A program made the translations under genes and the position numbers. This document shows positions 1 through 9,385 of a stretch of DNA of 61,357 nucleotides, piece after piece. Numbering within the stretch: the first letter of the stretch is position 1; each line of letters opens with the position of its first letter. The stretch lies in assembly GCA_016208105.1 (NCBI GenBank), contig JACQYS010000025.1:1-61357 (forward strand). The letters run 5' to 3'. The notes beneath the pieces are model-generated. The model ran no database searches. It was not told the origin of the DNA and saw only the letters and a list, made by a program, of their open reading frames with translations. Origin of the DNA: Desulfovibrio sp. Lineage in GTDB: Bacteria > Desulfobacterota > Desulfovibrionia > Desulfovibrionales > Desulfovibrionaceae.

Positions 1-67
1 AGGCCTTTTCGGTTCCGAACCGGCGCTGGAATGTAATCAGGTCCATATCGTGGTAAGGTTTGGCCAT
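1..67 (-). CDS. IS1595-family transposase, N-terminal fragment (cut by contig end)
   Basis: Reading leftward from the ATG at 65-67, the frame gives MAKPYHDMDLITFQRRFGTE and then runs off the contig. The phrase DLITFQRRFGTE is typical of the N-terminus of IS1595-group (ISXO2-like) transposases, just before their Cys4 zinc-binding motif. A good ribosome binding site (GAGGAGG on the minus strand, about 73-79) precedes the start. Only 22 residues are visible, so the family call rests on this short motif and on the identical copy at the right end. The element points out of the window. Confidence 0.7.
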   Translation of the reverse strand, partial: MAKPYHDMDLITFQRRFGTEKA

Positions 68-140
68 GGCGAGCCTCCTCAACAGTCTAGATTCTTTCTA
101 TAAAGTATGGAAATTGCGGAGCGAAGGCAATAGCCACGTA
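2..140. repeat. 139-bp terminal inverted repeat (left copy), end of an IS1595-type insertion sequence
   Basis: This stretch is the exact reverse complement of 61219-61357. It contains the start of a transposase gene, its ribosome binding site and about 73 bases of upstream IS sequence. The two copies diverge abruptly at 140/141 here and 61218/61219 at the other end, which should mark the IS boundary. The eight bases next to each boundary differ (cggagaat here, gaaagaat at the right), so they are not one shared target duplication. Confidence 0.9.
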
Positions 141-201
141 CGGAGAATAATCTCCCTAATATGTATCGTGGGCATATCTCCGTGCCCGAACAGAGGTCAG
201 C

Positions 202-2091
202 ATGAAAGACATGACCCTCGGGATCAAAATCGGCATCGGCTTCGCGGTCCTCATCCTTTTTACCGTCTTTGTGGCTTCCGTCGGCTGGTTGAGCCTTGGT
301 TCGGTGACCGACCGGGCCGCCAAGTCTGAAAAAGTAAGTGAGATTTACACTGAAACCCTTCTCTCCCGCATAGATGCCCTCAACATCATGTATGCCAACG
401 ATGAGAAGCGGGTCGACTCGTTCAGAAAGAGGTTGGAGACCGCCCGTACCGATGCTTCTTCTCTCAAAAGTGGTTTCAGCGATGCATGGAACAGGGAAAA
501 GCTGGATGCGATAACCAAATCCGTTCTTCTCTATGAAGCTGACTTCGGGAAATACCGCGAAGCCAAGGAATTCAAAATGGGGGCGGTAAGGACCATGGCC
601 GCCGCTGCGGTCGGCCTGCAGCAGGCGGCGGGAGAATTGAATAAGACCCTCAGTGGAGCGTTGGACAAGGCCAACACAGCGGGCGGCTCTCAGGTCTCAG
701 CCCGAAGCATAGGGATGCACCGGAAATTGAGTGAGATAATGCAGTTCTTTCTCTCATCCCGGATCGAGGTCCTCTACTATCTGTGGCAGGACGACAAGGC
801 ACGGGCCGCCAACGCCATGAAGCACCTCGACACCGTTGGGGAGGCATGCAGAGAGCTCACCCCCATGGCCTCCACCAATGAAGAGAGATCCATGATCGAG
901 GATATCGCCCAAAAGGCTCAAGCCTACAAAGGCAGGATTGCGGATCTGCTCGCGGCTTCGGATTCACAGCTCGCTGCCGTCAAGGACATGGTGTCGCGGG
1001 CTGCTGAAATGAGCCAGCTCACCCAGGAGTCTCTGGAGTTTCAAAGAAAAAAGATGAGCTCCGACGCAACCAGTGCCAGCATGGTCAATACGGGGGTGGC
1101 TGCAGCCGCAGTATTTATCGGAATCCTGGTGGGCGTTTTTCTTACCAGAGCGATCACAGGACCAGTCACTAAGGGCGTCAATTTCGCCCGGAACATGTCC
1201 GGCGGCGATTTCACCGCAACACTGGACATCGCCCAGAAGGATGAAATCGGTATTCTGGCCCAGTCGCTCAATGTCATGGTTTCCAAGCTGCGCGATGTGG
1301 TGGCTGAAGTGCAGACCGCGTGCGATAATGTGGCGGCCGGGAGTGAAGAACTTTCCGCCACAGCCCAGACCCTGTCCCAGGGAGCTTCCCAGCAGGCCGC
1401 CAGCGTTGAGGAAGTTTCCTCCTCAATGGAACAGATGACCTCCACCATCCAGCACAACGCGGACAATTCGGCTCAGACCGAAGCTCTTGCCATGAAGGCG
1501 GCCGCCGAGGCCGAGGAAGGAGGCAAGACCGTGGCCTTGACCATGAACGCCATGAAACAGATCGCTGAGAAGATTTCCATCATCGAGGAGATCGCTCGTC
1601 AAACCAATCTGCTGGCCTTGAACGCTGCCATTGAGGCAGCCAGAGCCGGCCAGCATGGCAAGGGTTTCGCCGTTGTGGCGGCAGAAGTGCGCAAGCTGGC
1701 GGAACGCTCGGGCCTAGCGGCCGCGGAGATATCCACTCTCTCCGTCGAGTCCGTGGCCGTGGCCGAAAAGGCAGGGGCCATGCTCGCCGCCATCGTACCG
1801 GACATCAAACAGACAGCCGTTCTGGTCCAGGAGATCGCCTCATCTTCGCGTGAACAGAACTCCGGAGCCCAGCAGATCAATCAGGCCGTGAACCAGCTGA
1901 GTCAGGTGGTTCAGAACAGCGCGGCCGCTGCCGAAGAAATAGCCTCCACCGCGGAGGAGCTCTCCAGCCAGGCCGAACATCTGCAGCAGGCAATCTCCTT
2001 TTTCCATGTGGGCAATCTTGACTCGGCACGATCTTCAAGTAGTATCCGACCATCAGCAATCCGAGGGCGGCCACTTCCTCTCACAGCATAA
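202..2091 (+). CDS. Methyl-accepting chemotaxis protein
   Basis: This is a 629-residue inner-membrane chemoreceptor that would pass ligand signals to CheA/CheW. One membrane segment lies at about residues 10-30, followed by a long helical periplasmic region of about 260 residues that fits a HBM-type or four-helix sensor. A second membrane segment (about 297-316), a HAMP region and the cytoplasmic signalling coiled coil follow. The hairpin tip is clear near 460-500 ([19 protein letters not shown], then [16 protein letters not shown]). The C-terminus ends in a basic, Ser/Pro-rich tail without a CheR-binding pentapeptide. The start is supported by AGAGG at 191-195. The gene begins only 61 bases from the IS boundary, so its native promoter may be partly lost or replaced. 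The ligand is unknown. Confidence 0.93.
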   Translation: MKDMTLGIKIGIGFAVLILFTVFVASVGWLSLGSVTDRAAKSEKVSEIYTETLLSRIDALNIMYANDEKRVDSFRKRLETARTDASSLKSGFSDAWNREKLDAITKSVLLYEADFGKYREAKEFKMGAVRTMAAAAVGLQQAAGELNKTLSGALDKANTAGGSQVSARSIGMHRKLSEIMQFFLSSRIEVLYYLWQDDKARAANAMKHLDTVGEACRELTPMASTNEERSMIEDIAQKAQAYKGRIADLLAASDSQLAAVKDMVSRAAEMSQLTQESLEFQRKKMSSDATSASMVNTGVAAAAVFIGILVGVFLTRAITGPVTKGVNFARNMSGGDFTATLDIAQKDEIGILAQSLNVMVSKLRDVVAEVQTACDNVAAGSEELSATAQTLSQGASQQAASVEEVSSSMEQMTSTIQHNADNSAQTEALAMKAAAEAEEGGKTVALTMNAMKQIAEKISIIEEIARQTNLLALNAAIEAARAGQHGKGFAVVAAEVRKLAERSGLAAAEISTLSVESVAVAEKAGAMLAAIVPDIKQTAVLVQEIASSSREQNSGAQQINQAVNQLSQVVQNSAAAAEEIASTAEELSSQAEHLQQAISFFHVGNLDSARSSSSIRPSAIRGRPLPLTA

Positions 2092-2143
2092 CGTCTTTGA
2101 TGCGGCCAAGGGTCTACGCCGGGCTTTGGCAAAGGAGAACAGC

Positions 2144-2767
2144 ATGTCTGACAGGCTTAAGATATCTCTTGGGTTCACAGGACAGCAGTTCGAGCCGGGC
2201 GTTCATATCTGCCAGATATTCAGCGAGGACAACGAACGCCAGGACGCTCTCCTGCAGTTTATTTTGTCAGGACTGCAGGCGGGGGAGCGTGTCAGCTGTT
2301 TTTCGGAGAAAGCCACCGAAGAGGCCCTGGACGAATATCTGTCCAATTTCGGAATATCCTACTCCAAGGTTCGGGAGTCCGGCTCGTTGACACTTTCCGG
2401 GACCCGACAAGTCTATTATCAAGACGATCGTTTCGATCCTGAAAGGATGCTGGGTCTCTTGCGGACCTTCTATGAGGACGCCACCGGCACGGGCTACAGA
2501 GCGGCAAGGGTCATCGGTGAAATGACGCCCGAGGTGCAGCATCTGCCAGGTGGATCACGCCTTCTGGAATATGAATCACGGGTCAGCATGCTGCTGCGGC
2601 AATACCCCGTGACGGCCGTATGCCAGTACGATGCCCGTTCCTTTGATGGAGCAACCATCATGGATGTCCTCAAGGTGCACCCGTACATGATCGTCCGCAA
2701 TTCAGTGGTCCACAACCCATTTTTTATCGCACCGGAACAGTATCTCCAGAGCGAACGGCTCATGTGA
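2144..2767 (+). CDS. MEDS-domain (DcmR-like sensory) protein
   Basis: This is a 207-residue soluble protein. The pattern (FEPGVHICQIFSEDNERQDAL near the start, then GERVSCFSEK and later RVIGEMTP) matches the MEDS domain, a RecA-like sensory module found in DcmR and attached to many histidine kinases. The reading frame stays open upstream to 2006, but the start at 2144 is preceded by AAAGGAGA at 2131-2138, and the upstream part overlaps the chemoreceptor and shows no conserved sequence. The kinase gene begins 16 bases downstream, so the two are probably co-transcribed. Here the MEDS domain is a separate protein rather than fused to the kinase. Its signal is not known. Confidence 0.8.
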   Translation: MSDRLKISLGFTGQQFEPGVHICQIFSEDNERQDALLQFILSGLQAGERVSCFSEKATEEALDEYLSNFGISYSKVRESGSLTLSGTRQVYYQDDRFDPERMLGLLRTFYEDATGTGYRAARVIGEMTPEVQHLPGGSRLLEYESRVSMLLRQYPVTAVCQYDARSFDGATIMDVLKVHPYMIVRNSVVHNPFFIAPEQYLQSERLM

Positions 2768-2783
2768 AGCCAACGGCCCGCCC

Positions 2784-4361
2784 ATGCTCGACCCAAAGCC
2801 CCTGGGGCAACTCCTGCTCATGCAGAGCATCGTGGTCAACCTGCCCGATGAGCACTCCGTCTTCAGTTTCGTCTGCCGGGGCCTGACAGACGTGCCCGGC
2901 GTGGCGCGAGCCGAGTATTCGCCGTCTCCATCGGAGAGCCTCCCAGTTTCCGTCACGCGGCTGTCCATTTCCGCAGGGTCTTTCAGCAAGGGAGAACTCC
3001 TCCTAACCGTCACCGACCCTGAAGCTTTCACCCCCTACCTTGAGTATCTCCAGAACTTCTCCTTCATGCTAGGAGTCATATTTGAAGAGCGGCGGCAACG
3101 AGACCTGGTAGAATCCCACAAGAAACACCTGGAAGAGCGTGTCCTGGAGAGGACGCTCCAATTGCGCGAGCAAATCGAGGAACGCGAGCGCACCCAGGAG
3201 GACCTCCGCCAGTCCCGAGCCCTCTTGAACGACATCCTCGATTCCATGCCCTCGGTAGTGGTCGGCATCAGCGACCAGGGCCTTGTCACGCACTGGAACG
3301 AGAGCGCCGCGGCCATGACCGGGGTAGCCCGCAAGGACATCCTGGACAAACCCCCGTGGGTCGCCCTGCCCATGCTGGCCTCGCTTAAGGACAAGCTGGA
3401 CGAAGCGCTCGCCCAGAAGCAGGCGGTATTCGTGCGCAAAGTTCCTTTCACAAGAGACAACGACCTCCAACTTCTCAACATCCTGTTCTATCCATTGCAA
3501 GGCAAAAGCACGGGCGGGCTGGTTGTACGCATCGACGACGCCACGGAACAGGAGCGTCTGCACGAGATCATGATCCAAACCGAGAAGATGATGAGCGTTG
3601 GCGGGCTAGCCGCAGGCATGGCCCATGAGATCAACAATCCTCTGAGCGGAATAATGCAAAGCGCCCAGGTACTTTTGAGCCGCCTGACTGACGATTCCCC
3701 GGCCAACCTGAGGGCAAGCCGGGAGGCCGGGTGCGAACTGACCGTTATACACGACTTCCTTCGCCGCAGGGACATCCTCACCATGATCGGCATTATACAA
3801 GACGCGGCCCAGAGAGCGGCGCATATCGTCTCCGGCATGTTGGAATTCAGCCGCAAAAGCGAATCATCACTTGCTCCAACGGATATAAACCAGCTGATCG
3901 TCAAGTCTCTTGAACTTTGCTCCACGGACTACAGTCTGAAGAAAAAGTATGATTTTCGTAATATTCTGATCGTTAGGGACTTTGCCCCGAATCTTCCGGA
4001 AGTTCCCTGTTCCAAAACCCAAATCCAGCAGGTTCTCATGAACCTGCTGAGCAACGCCGCCCACGCTCTTTCCGGCCTTGAGCCCGGGCATGAGCCTGCT
4101 CGCATTGTGGTACGCACGGCAAGAGAGGACAGGTTTATTCGCATTGAAATAGAAGACAACGGCCCGGGCATGGATGAAATGACAAAACGCAAGATATTCG
4201 AGCCCTTTTTCACCACAAAGCCGGTCGGTGAAGGCACGGGCCTTGGGCTGTCGGTGTCGTACTTCATTGTCACCAGCAACCACCATGGAACCATCGAGGT
4301 GGATTCATGGCCGGGCATGGGAGCAAAATTCACCATCCGCCTGCCACTGCGGGACCAATAA
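2784..4361 (+). CDS. PAS-domain sensor histidine kinase
   Basis: This is a 525-residue cytoplasmic kinase with no membrane segment. Residues 1-100 form a GAF-like domain, 105-145 a coiled coil and about 146-255 a PAS domain. The HisKA box is GMAHEINNPLSG with the phospho-acceptor His at 281. About 40 residues containing the DFLRRRDIL stretch (near 323-331) separate the two dimerisation helices, a variant common in deltaproteobacterial kinases. The HATPase domain has an N box with Asn423, a G1 box DNGPG at 457-461 and a G2 box GEGTGLGL at 481-488. No response regulator lies beside it. The MEDS protein just upstream is its likely input partner. No strong ribosome binding site precedes 2784; ATG 2820 is an alternative start. 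Confidence 0.9.
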   Translation: MLDPKPLGQLLLMQSIVVNLPDEHSVFSFVCRGLTDVPGVARAEYSPSPSESLPVSVTRLSISAGSFSKGELLLTVTDPEAFTPYLEYLQNFSFMLGVIFEERRQRDLVESHKKHLEERVLERTLQLREQIEERERTQEDLRQSRALLNDILDSMPSVVVGISDQGLVTHWNESAAAMTGVARKDILDKPPWVALPMLASLKDKLDEALAQKQAVFVRKVPFTRDNDLQLLNILFYPLQGKSTGGLVVRIDDATEQERLHEIMIQTEKMMSVGGLAAGMAHEINNPLSGIMQSAQVLLSRLTDDSPANLRASREAGCELTVIHDFLRRRDILTMIGIIQDAAQRAAHIVSGMLEFSRKSESSLAPTDINQLIVKSLELCSTDYSLKKKYDFRNILIVRDFAPNLPEVPCSKTQIQQVLMNLLSNAAHALSGLEPGHEPARIVVRTAREDRFIRIEIEDNGPGMDEMTKRKIFEPFFTTKPVGEGTGLGLSVSYFIVTSNHHGTIEVDSWPGMGAKFTIRLPLRDQ

Positions 4362-4472
4362 TTTGCCAAGTCAAAAGTGATATTGACGCGCCTGGCATCG
4401 AAGCAGAATATCTCCCCCTCGGATTGAGCTCATCCGTGCCCCCCCAAGTAATCGCTGAAGTGGAGAAGTGTC

Positions 4473-4844
4473 ATGCTCGACAAGTCCCAAGTTCGCGAGA
4501 TTGCCCAAAGTCTGGTTGACGATTGGAACAAACACGACCTTGTGAGTATCCTCAAACACTACCACGAGGATGTTCAGGCAACCAATCCCATATTCTGTCT
4601 TCTACTTGGCAAGGAGGACGGGGTACTGTGCGGCAAAGCGACCCTTACACCATACTGGGCCAAAGCGCTGGAACAGATGCCGCACCTGCACATCAAGATA
4701 CACAACGTCTACCTGGGAGTGGACAGCTTCGTGATCCACTACCAAGGTATATTCGAACGCGACGTGGTGGAGGTCTTCAAGTTGGACAGCGCGGGTAAGA
4801 TTGTGGCCACGACAAGCTTCCTTGAATCGTTGGACATGCCCTGA
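4473..4844 (+). CDS. NTF2-like (SnoaL/DUF4440-type) protein
   Basis: This is a 123-residue protein with the NTF2-like cone fold pattern: an N-terminal helix (VDDWNKHDLVSILKHYHEDV), a GKATLTPYWAKAL helix, then alternating strands (IHNVYLGVDSFVIHYQGIF, DVVEVFKLDSAGKIV). Members act as small enzymes, ligand carriers or stress proteins, so no reaction can be assigned. A GGAGAAG ribosome binding site lies at about 4461-4467. It follows the histidine kinase by 111 bases on the same strand and converges with yifB. Confidence 0.7.
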   Translation: MLDKSQVREIAQSLVDDWNKHDLVSILKHYHEDVQATNPIFCLLLGKEDGVLCGKATLTPYWAKALEQMPHLHIKIHNVYLGVDSFVIHYQGIFERDVVEVFKLDSAGKIVATTSFLESLDMP

Positions 4845-4869
4845 AGCAACCCACGGGAATATCCGAGGT

Positions 4870-6408
4870 TCACGCCGCGGTCTGCCGGTCCAGATTCCGG
4901 TAATTTATGGCTTCGGCCAAGTGCTCCACCCGGATGTCCTTTTCTGAATCCAGGTCAGCTATGGTGCGGGCCAGCCTCAAAATTCTGGTGTGGGCCCGGG
5001 CCGAAAGCCCCAGGCGGGCGTTGGCCATTTCCAGAAAGCGGTGACTGTCTTCAGTGATGGGGCAGAACGTTCCCAGGGCCTTGCCTGAGAGCTGGCTGTT
5101 GGTGCGAATCTTTATTCCCTGGAACCGCTCGGCCTGCACGTGTCTGGCTCCAAGCACCCTTCGCCGCATGGTGGCCGAATCCACTTTTCCCGCCTCGGCC
5201 TTCAAGTCCTTGTAGGGCACCGCCGGGACCTCCACCTGCAGGTCGATGCGGTCCAGAAGCGGACCGGAAAGCTTGGACAGATACCCCCGCACCTTCATGC
5301 CCGTACAGGTGCAGTCGTGGCGTTCATCACCCCTGAAGCCACAGGGGCAAGGGTTCATGGCCGCCACCAGCATGAATTCCGCCGGGTAGGTCAGGCTCAT
5401 GGAGGCCCTTGCGATGGTCACTCGGCCATCCTCGATGGGTTGGCGGAGCACCTCCAGCACGCTTTTCTTGAACTCCGGCAGTTCGTCCAAAAACAGCACC
5501 CCCCTGTGAGCCATGGACACCTCCCCCGGCCGGGGAACGCTTCCCCCGCCGATGAGCCCGGCATCCGAAATGGTATGATGCGGAGAGCGGTAGGGGCGAA
5601 CAGTGATGAGCGATCCCCCGCGCAAAAGCTCGCCGGCCACGGAATAGATCCGGGTGACCTCCAGAGCCTCATCAAAGCTGAGGGGTGGCAAAACCGTGGG
5701 GATGCGTTTGGCCAGCATGGTCTTGCCCGATCCTGGCGGTCCCATGAACAGAAGGTTGTGTCCGCCCGCCGCAGCGATCTCGATGGCCCTCTTTGCGTGC
5801 TCCTGCCCCTTCACTTCGGCGAAATCCAGAGGGAAGAGACCCTGGTCCGGATCGAGCACAGCCGCATCGAAGGGCGTGGGGGGCAGACGTTCCTCGCCGG
5901 TCAGGTGGCGTACGGCCTGATCCAGCGAGTCCACTGCGAACACGTCCAGTCCCTTGACCACCGAGGCTTCCTGGGCGTTGGCAGCCGGGACCAGAAGGCC
6001 TCGCGCCCCTTCCCGGCTGGCCCGGATGGCCAGGGGCAGAATGCCTGACACGGGTTTTACTTCCCCGGTCAGGGAGAGCTCACCTGAAAAGAAATAACCC
6101 GCGAGCGAATCGGCTGGAATTGCCTCTGCGGCTGCCAGGAGCCCCAGCGCCAAGGGCAGGTCGTAGCCCGCACCCTCCTTGCGCATGTCGGCAGGAGCCA
6201 AATTCACGGTGATGCGCGAAGGCGGCAGCTTATAGCCCCGGTTCTTGAGCGCGGCAAACACCCGCTCCTTGCTTTCGCGCACCGCTCCTTCTGCCAAGCC
6301 TACCATGGTGAACGACGGCATGCCCTGGCGGGCCACGTCGGCTTCCAGAACGACTGTATGGGCCTCCACTCCGACAAGGGCGGCGCATAATGCACGAGAC
6401 AGGGCCAA
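4870..6408 (-). CDS. comM: YifB/ComM family Mg-chelatase-like AAA+ ATPase
   Basis: This is a protein of about 512 residues of the ComM/YifB family. ComM is a hexameric helicase that promotes branch migration during natural transformation; the role in this organism is inferred. The N-terminal ChlI-like domain (about 1-180) includes EADVARQGMPSFTMVGL. The AAA+ core has Walker A GPPGSGKT (about 225-232 counted from the GTG) and Walker B GVLFLDELPEF. A small Cys cluster (CPCGF...CTC) and a C-terminal Mg_chelatase_C domain follow. The frame opens with a GTG at 6414, but GGAGG abuts that codon. The TTG at 6408 has ideal spacing to the same GGAGG and gives a family-like N-terminus, so I chose TTG. 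Confidence 0.9.
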   Translation of the reverse strand: MALSRALCAALVGVEAHTVVLEADVARQGMPSFTMVGLAEGAVRESKERVFAALKNRGYKLPPSRITVNLAPADMRKEGAGYDLPLALGLLAAAEAIPADSLAGYFFSGELSLTGEVKPVSGILPLAIRASREGARGLLVPAANAQEASVVKGLDVFAVDSLDQAVRHLTGEERLPPTPFDAAVLDPDQGLFPLDFAEVKGQEHAKRAIEIAAAGGHNLLFMGPPGSGKTMLAKRIPTVLPPLSFDEALEVTRIYSVAGELLRGGSLITVRPYRSPHHTISDAGLIGGGSVPRPGEVSMAHRGVLFLDELPEFKKSVLEVLRQPIEDGRVTIARASMSLTYPAEFMLVAAMNPCPCGFRGDERHDCTCTGMKVRGYLSKLSGPLLDRIDLQVEVPAVPYKDLKAEAGKVDSATMRRRVLGARHVQAERFQGIKIRTNSQLSGKALGTFCPITEDSHRFLEMANARLGLSARAHTRILRLARTIADLDSEKDIRVEHLAEAINYRNLDRQTAA

Positions 6409-6625
6409 GACCACCTCCGGACATGTTCCGTTCGAAAACCAACACCCCGGCCGGGGGCATCGTTCGGGCGAACCAATACCGCTTTATGCGCTTTAAATCC
6501 ACAGTCCGTTACATGCCGCCACACCTGAAAATAGCACTTTACATACAAACCCCGACAACAGTTTTCTTGTGCTGCCCTGGTTTCAAAATTGGCAACGCCT
6601 GTGGGGAGTCTTCCGAACGGCGAAA

Positions 6626-6660
6626 TGAAAAAGCGCCCCGTCCGCATGGGACAGGGCGCT
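6626..6660 (-). terminator. Rho-independent terminator of lepB
   Basis: An 11-pair stem with one mismatch (AGCGCCC-GTCC pairing with GGAC-GGGCGCT, loop GCAT) lies at 6632-6660, and reading leftward it is followed by TTTTTCATTT. The hairpin sits 28 bases past the lepB stop codon on the minus strand. Confidence 0.85.
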
Positions 6661-6687
6661 TCAATGGACTGATGGTCGCTCGTACAG

Positions 6688-7287
6688 TTAGCGGATGACG
6701 CTTCCTATCCGTCCCCAGCGCATGTCTGTACCGCCGCCCCAGGACCAGTAGATCACCCAGGCCTTGCCCCGGATGTATTCGCGGGGAACGAACCCCCAGT
6801 AGCGTGAATCCTGCGAGTGGTCCCGGTTGTCTCCCAAGACGAAGTACTTGTCGGCAGGAACGGTGATTGGACCGAACGTGGACCTGTTGCCACCCACGGG
6901 CGCCGGATCAACCTTCTTGTAAGGCTCGTCTACTTTCTGCCCGTTGCGATAGAGGACATTGCTTTTCAACTCGATCACATCGCCGGGCAGCCCGATGATG
7001 CGTTTGATGTAATCCAGGTCGCGGTTTTCGGGGTATTCGAACACGATCACATCGCCGTGCTGCGGATCGCCGGTTTTGATGATGGTTTTGTCCATGAAAG
7101 GCAGCTTGACCCCGTAGGAGAACTTACTCACCAGCAGGTGGTCGCCCACAAGCAGGGTTTCCACCATGGATTCGGAAGGAATCTTGAAGGCCTGGACCAC
7201 GAAGGTGCGGATGATGAGCGCCAAGACCAGCGCGACGGCCAGAGCCTCAACATATTCCTTGAGCAATTTCTGCCAGCGAGGATTCAT
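6688..7287 (-). CDS. lepB: Signal peptidase I
   Basis: This 199-residue membrane-bound serine protease cleaves signal peptides from exported proteins on the outer face of the inner membrane. A single N-terminal membrane segment (about 13-31) precedes the active-site box PSESMVETLLVGDHLLVSKF with nucleophile Ser40. The general base is Lys95 in DYIKRIIGLPGD. The C-terminal box GDNRDHSQDSRYWG is present. Its length fits the short one-segment form of the family. It lies downstream of lepA on the same strand with a 114-base gap and has its own terminator, a common lepA-lepB arrangement. Confidence 0.95.
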   Translation of the reverse strand: MNPRWQKLLKEYVEALAVALVLALIIRTFVVQAFKIPSESMVETLLVGDHLLVSKFSYGVKLPFMDKTIIKTGDPQHGDVIVFEYPENRDLDYIKRIIGLPGDVIELKSNVLYRNGQKVDEPYKKVDPAPVGGNRSTFGPITVPADKYFVLGDNRDHSQDSRYWGFVPREYIRGKAWVIYWSWGGGTDMRWGRIGSVIR

Positions 7288-7315
7288 TCTGTGTCCTTTC
7301 TTTTTAGAGAGAAAC

Positions 7316-7385
7316 GGGGCACCGCCCCGTGCCCCGGCAGGGCTCCGCCCTGCACCCGCCAGGGGAATGATTCCCCTGGACCCCC
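7316..7385. repeat. Three successive GC-rich palindromes between lepA and lepB
   Basis: Three short inverted repeats follow one another: GGGGCACCGCCCC (7316-7328), CAGGGCTCCGCCCTG (7338-7352) and CCAGGGGAATGATTCCCCTGG (7359-7379), the last followed by ACCCCC. The block fills most of the gap between two minus-strand genes. Its make-up resembles the GC-rich intergenic repeats I associate with Desulfovibrio-type genomes, but no second copy is in this window. It could fold in the lepA-lepB transcript and affect mRNA stability or read-through. Confidence 0.55.
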
Positions 7386-7401
7386 AAAAGGGCCATCGGG
7401 A

Positions 7402-9204
7402 TTATTCGCCTGCTTTCAGGGCGGCCAGGAAGGCCTCCTGGGGAAGCTCCACATTGCCCATGCGCTTCATGCGCCGTTTGCCTTCTTTCTGCTTTTCCAA
7501 GAGCTTGCGCTTGCGCGTGATGTCGCCGCCGTAGCACTTGGCGATGACGTCCTTGCGCAGGGGGGCCACCCTCTCGCGCGCGATCACCTTGGCCCCGATG
7601 GCCGCCTGGATCACCACCTCGAACATCTGGCGAGGAATGACCTTTCTCAGCTTCAAGGCCACATCGCGGCCAAGATAATAGGCCTTTTCGCGGTGAACGA
7701 TCACGGCCAGGGCGTCTACGGGGTCGCCGTTCAACAGGATGTCCAGCTTGACAAGATCAGAGGCCCGGTAGTCGATCAGTTCGTAATCCAGGGAGGCGTA
7801 GCCCCGGGTGCCGGACTTGAGCCGGTCGAAAAAGTCGTAGACGATTTCCGCGAAGGGCAGCTCGTAGGTTATTATCACCCGGGTGGCGGTCAGGTAGCGG
7901 ATGTCCTTCTGGATGCCGCGTTTTTCCTCACAGAGCTTGAACACGTTGCCCACGTACTCGTTGGGAACATGGACCTCCACCCTGGCATAGGGCTCGTAGA
8001 GGGTGACCGTGTCCTGCTGTTTGGGCAGCTTGGACGGGTTGTCGATGGAAATGGTGGTGCCGTCCTGCTTCTCAACCTTGTAGACCACGGACGGGGCTGT
8101 GGCGATGAGTTCCACCTGGAACTCCCGCTCCAGGCGCTCCTGCACGATTTCCATGTGCAGAAGCCCCAGGAAGCCACACCGGTAGCCGAAACCCAGTGCC
8201 TGGGAGGTCTCGGGCTCGTAGGTGAGGGCCGCGTCATTCAGCTGGAGCTTTTCCAGGGCGTTTTTCAGCTGCTCGTAGTCGCTGGCGTCCACGGGGTAGA
8301 GCCCGCAGAACACCATGGGTTTTACTTCCTTGAACCCCGGCAGGGGTTCAGGCGCGGGATTGCCGGCCAGGGTGATGGTGTCGCCCACCCGGGCCTCGTG
8401 CAGATTCTTGATGGCTCCGCACAAGAAGCCCACCTCGCCCGGACCGAATTCGGTCATGTCCACCGGCCCCGGGGAGAACACGCCGAGTTTTGTAACCTCG
8501 AATTCCGCGCCAGTGGAAAACATCTTGGCCCTGCTGCCCACCTTCAAGGTGCCGTCCATGACCCGAAACAAAACCACCACTCCCTGGTAGGCATCGTACC
8601 AGGAGTCGAAGATGAGCGCTTTGAGCGGAGCCTTGGCATCGCCCCGTGGGGCGGGCAGGCGGTCCACAATGGCCTCGAGCACCTTGTCCACGTTAAGACC
8701 GGTCTTGGCGGACACGGACACGGAATCCTTGGTGTCCAGGCCTATGGCTTCCTCGATCTCGCTCTTGACCCGCTCCGCATCGGCGGAGGGAAGGTCGATC
8801 TTGTTGAGCACAGGAATGATTTCCAGATCGTTGTCCAAAGCCAGAAAGACGTTGGCCAGGGTCTGGGCCTCCACTCCCTGGGTGGCGTCCACCACCAGGA
8901 GCGCTCCTTCGCAAGCGGCAAGCGACCTGGACACCTCGTAGGAGAAGTCCACGTGCCCCGGGGTGTCGATCAGGTTGAGTATGTAATCTTGCCCGTCATG
9001 GGCCTTGAAGGGAATGCGTACGGTCTGGGCCTTGATGGTGATGCCCCGCTCGCGCTCCAGGTCCATCTTGTCAAGGTATTGCTCGCGCATCTCCCGGGCG
9101 GTAATCACCTTGGTGACCTCGAGGATGCGGTCGGCCAGGGTGGACTTGCCGTGATCGATGTGGGCGATGATGCTGAAGTTTCTTATGCGCGACGGATCTA
9201 CCAT
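7402..9204 (-). CDS. lepA: Elongation factor 4 (LepA), ribosomal back-translocase GTPase
   Basis: This 600-residue cytoplasmic GTPase acts on stalled or mistranslocated ribosomes. The G domain motifs are AHIDHGKST (about 14-22), the switch segment [21 protein letters not shown], and NKIDLPSAD. Domain II, the EF-G-like domains and the LepA-specific C-terminal domain ([23 protein letters not shown]) are all present, so it is full length. AGGTG precedes the ATG. It heads the lepA-lepB pair and is divergent from the rhodanese/YeeE operon. Confidence 0.97.
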   Translation of the reverse strand: MVDPSRIRNFSIIAHIDHGKSTLADRILEVTKVITAREMREQYLDKMDLERERGITIKAQTVRIPFKAHDGQDYILNLIDTPGHVDFSYEVSRSLAACEGALLVVDATQGVEAQTLANVFLALDNDLEIIPVLNKIDLPSADAERVKSEIEEAIGLDTKDSVSVSAKTGLNVDKVLEAIVDRLPAPRGDAKAPLKALIFDSWYDAYQGVVVLFRVMDGTLKVGSRAKMFSTGAEFEVTKLGVFSPGPVDMTEFGPGEVGFLCGAIKNLHEARVGDTITLAGNPAPEPLPGFKEVKPMVFCGLYPVDASDYEQLKNALEKLQLNDAALTYEPETSQALGFGYRCGFLGLLHMEIVQERLEREFQVELIATAPSVVYKVEKQDGTTISIDNPSKLPKQQDTVTLYEPYARVEVHVPNEYVGNVFKLCEEKRGIQKDIRYLTATRVIITYELPFAEIVYDFFDRLKSGTRGYASLDYELIDYRASDLVKLDILLNGDPVDALAVIVHREKAYYLGRDVALKLRKVIPRQMFEVVIQAAIGAKVIARERVAPLRKDVIAKCYGGDITRKRKLLEKQKEGKRRMKRMGNVELPQEAFLAALKAGE

Positions 9205-9385
9205 TTTTCACCTGCTGACATATGTGCAAACGCCCTCTAAAAGATGGCGGGGGGAAGGTCAATTGCCGCTTTGAGGAGAAACGCTTCCTGGAGAGCAAAA
9301 AAAAGCTAACCTCCTCAAGGTATTGGACTCACGGGGTTGCAAAAAATCCCCTTGGTGCTACCAAGTCGATCAAGGAGAAACACAC

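Noticed and set aside
2006-2143. N-terminal extension of the MEDS protein
   Set aside because: It overlaps the chemoreceptor gene, and the ribosome binding site lies directly before 2144.
5140-6048. 302-codon open frame on the plus strand
   Set aside because: Antisense to yifB/comM; low-complexity composition and no recognisable motif.
6817-9240. 807-codon open frame on the plus strand
   Set aside because: It lies opposite lepA and lepB, which are certain genes. Its predicted product is rich in His, Gly and Val with no family pattern, as expected from the antisense of GC-rich codons.
9310-9340. Possible sigma-54 promoter upstream of the rhodanese gene
   Set aside because: The GG and GC elements are two bases too far apart for a -24/-12 promoter.
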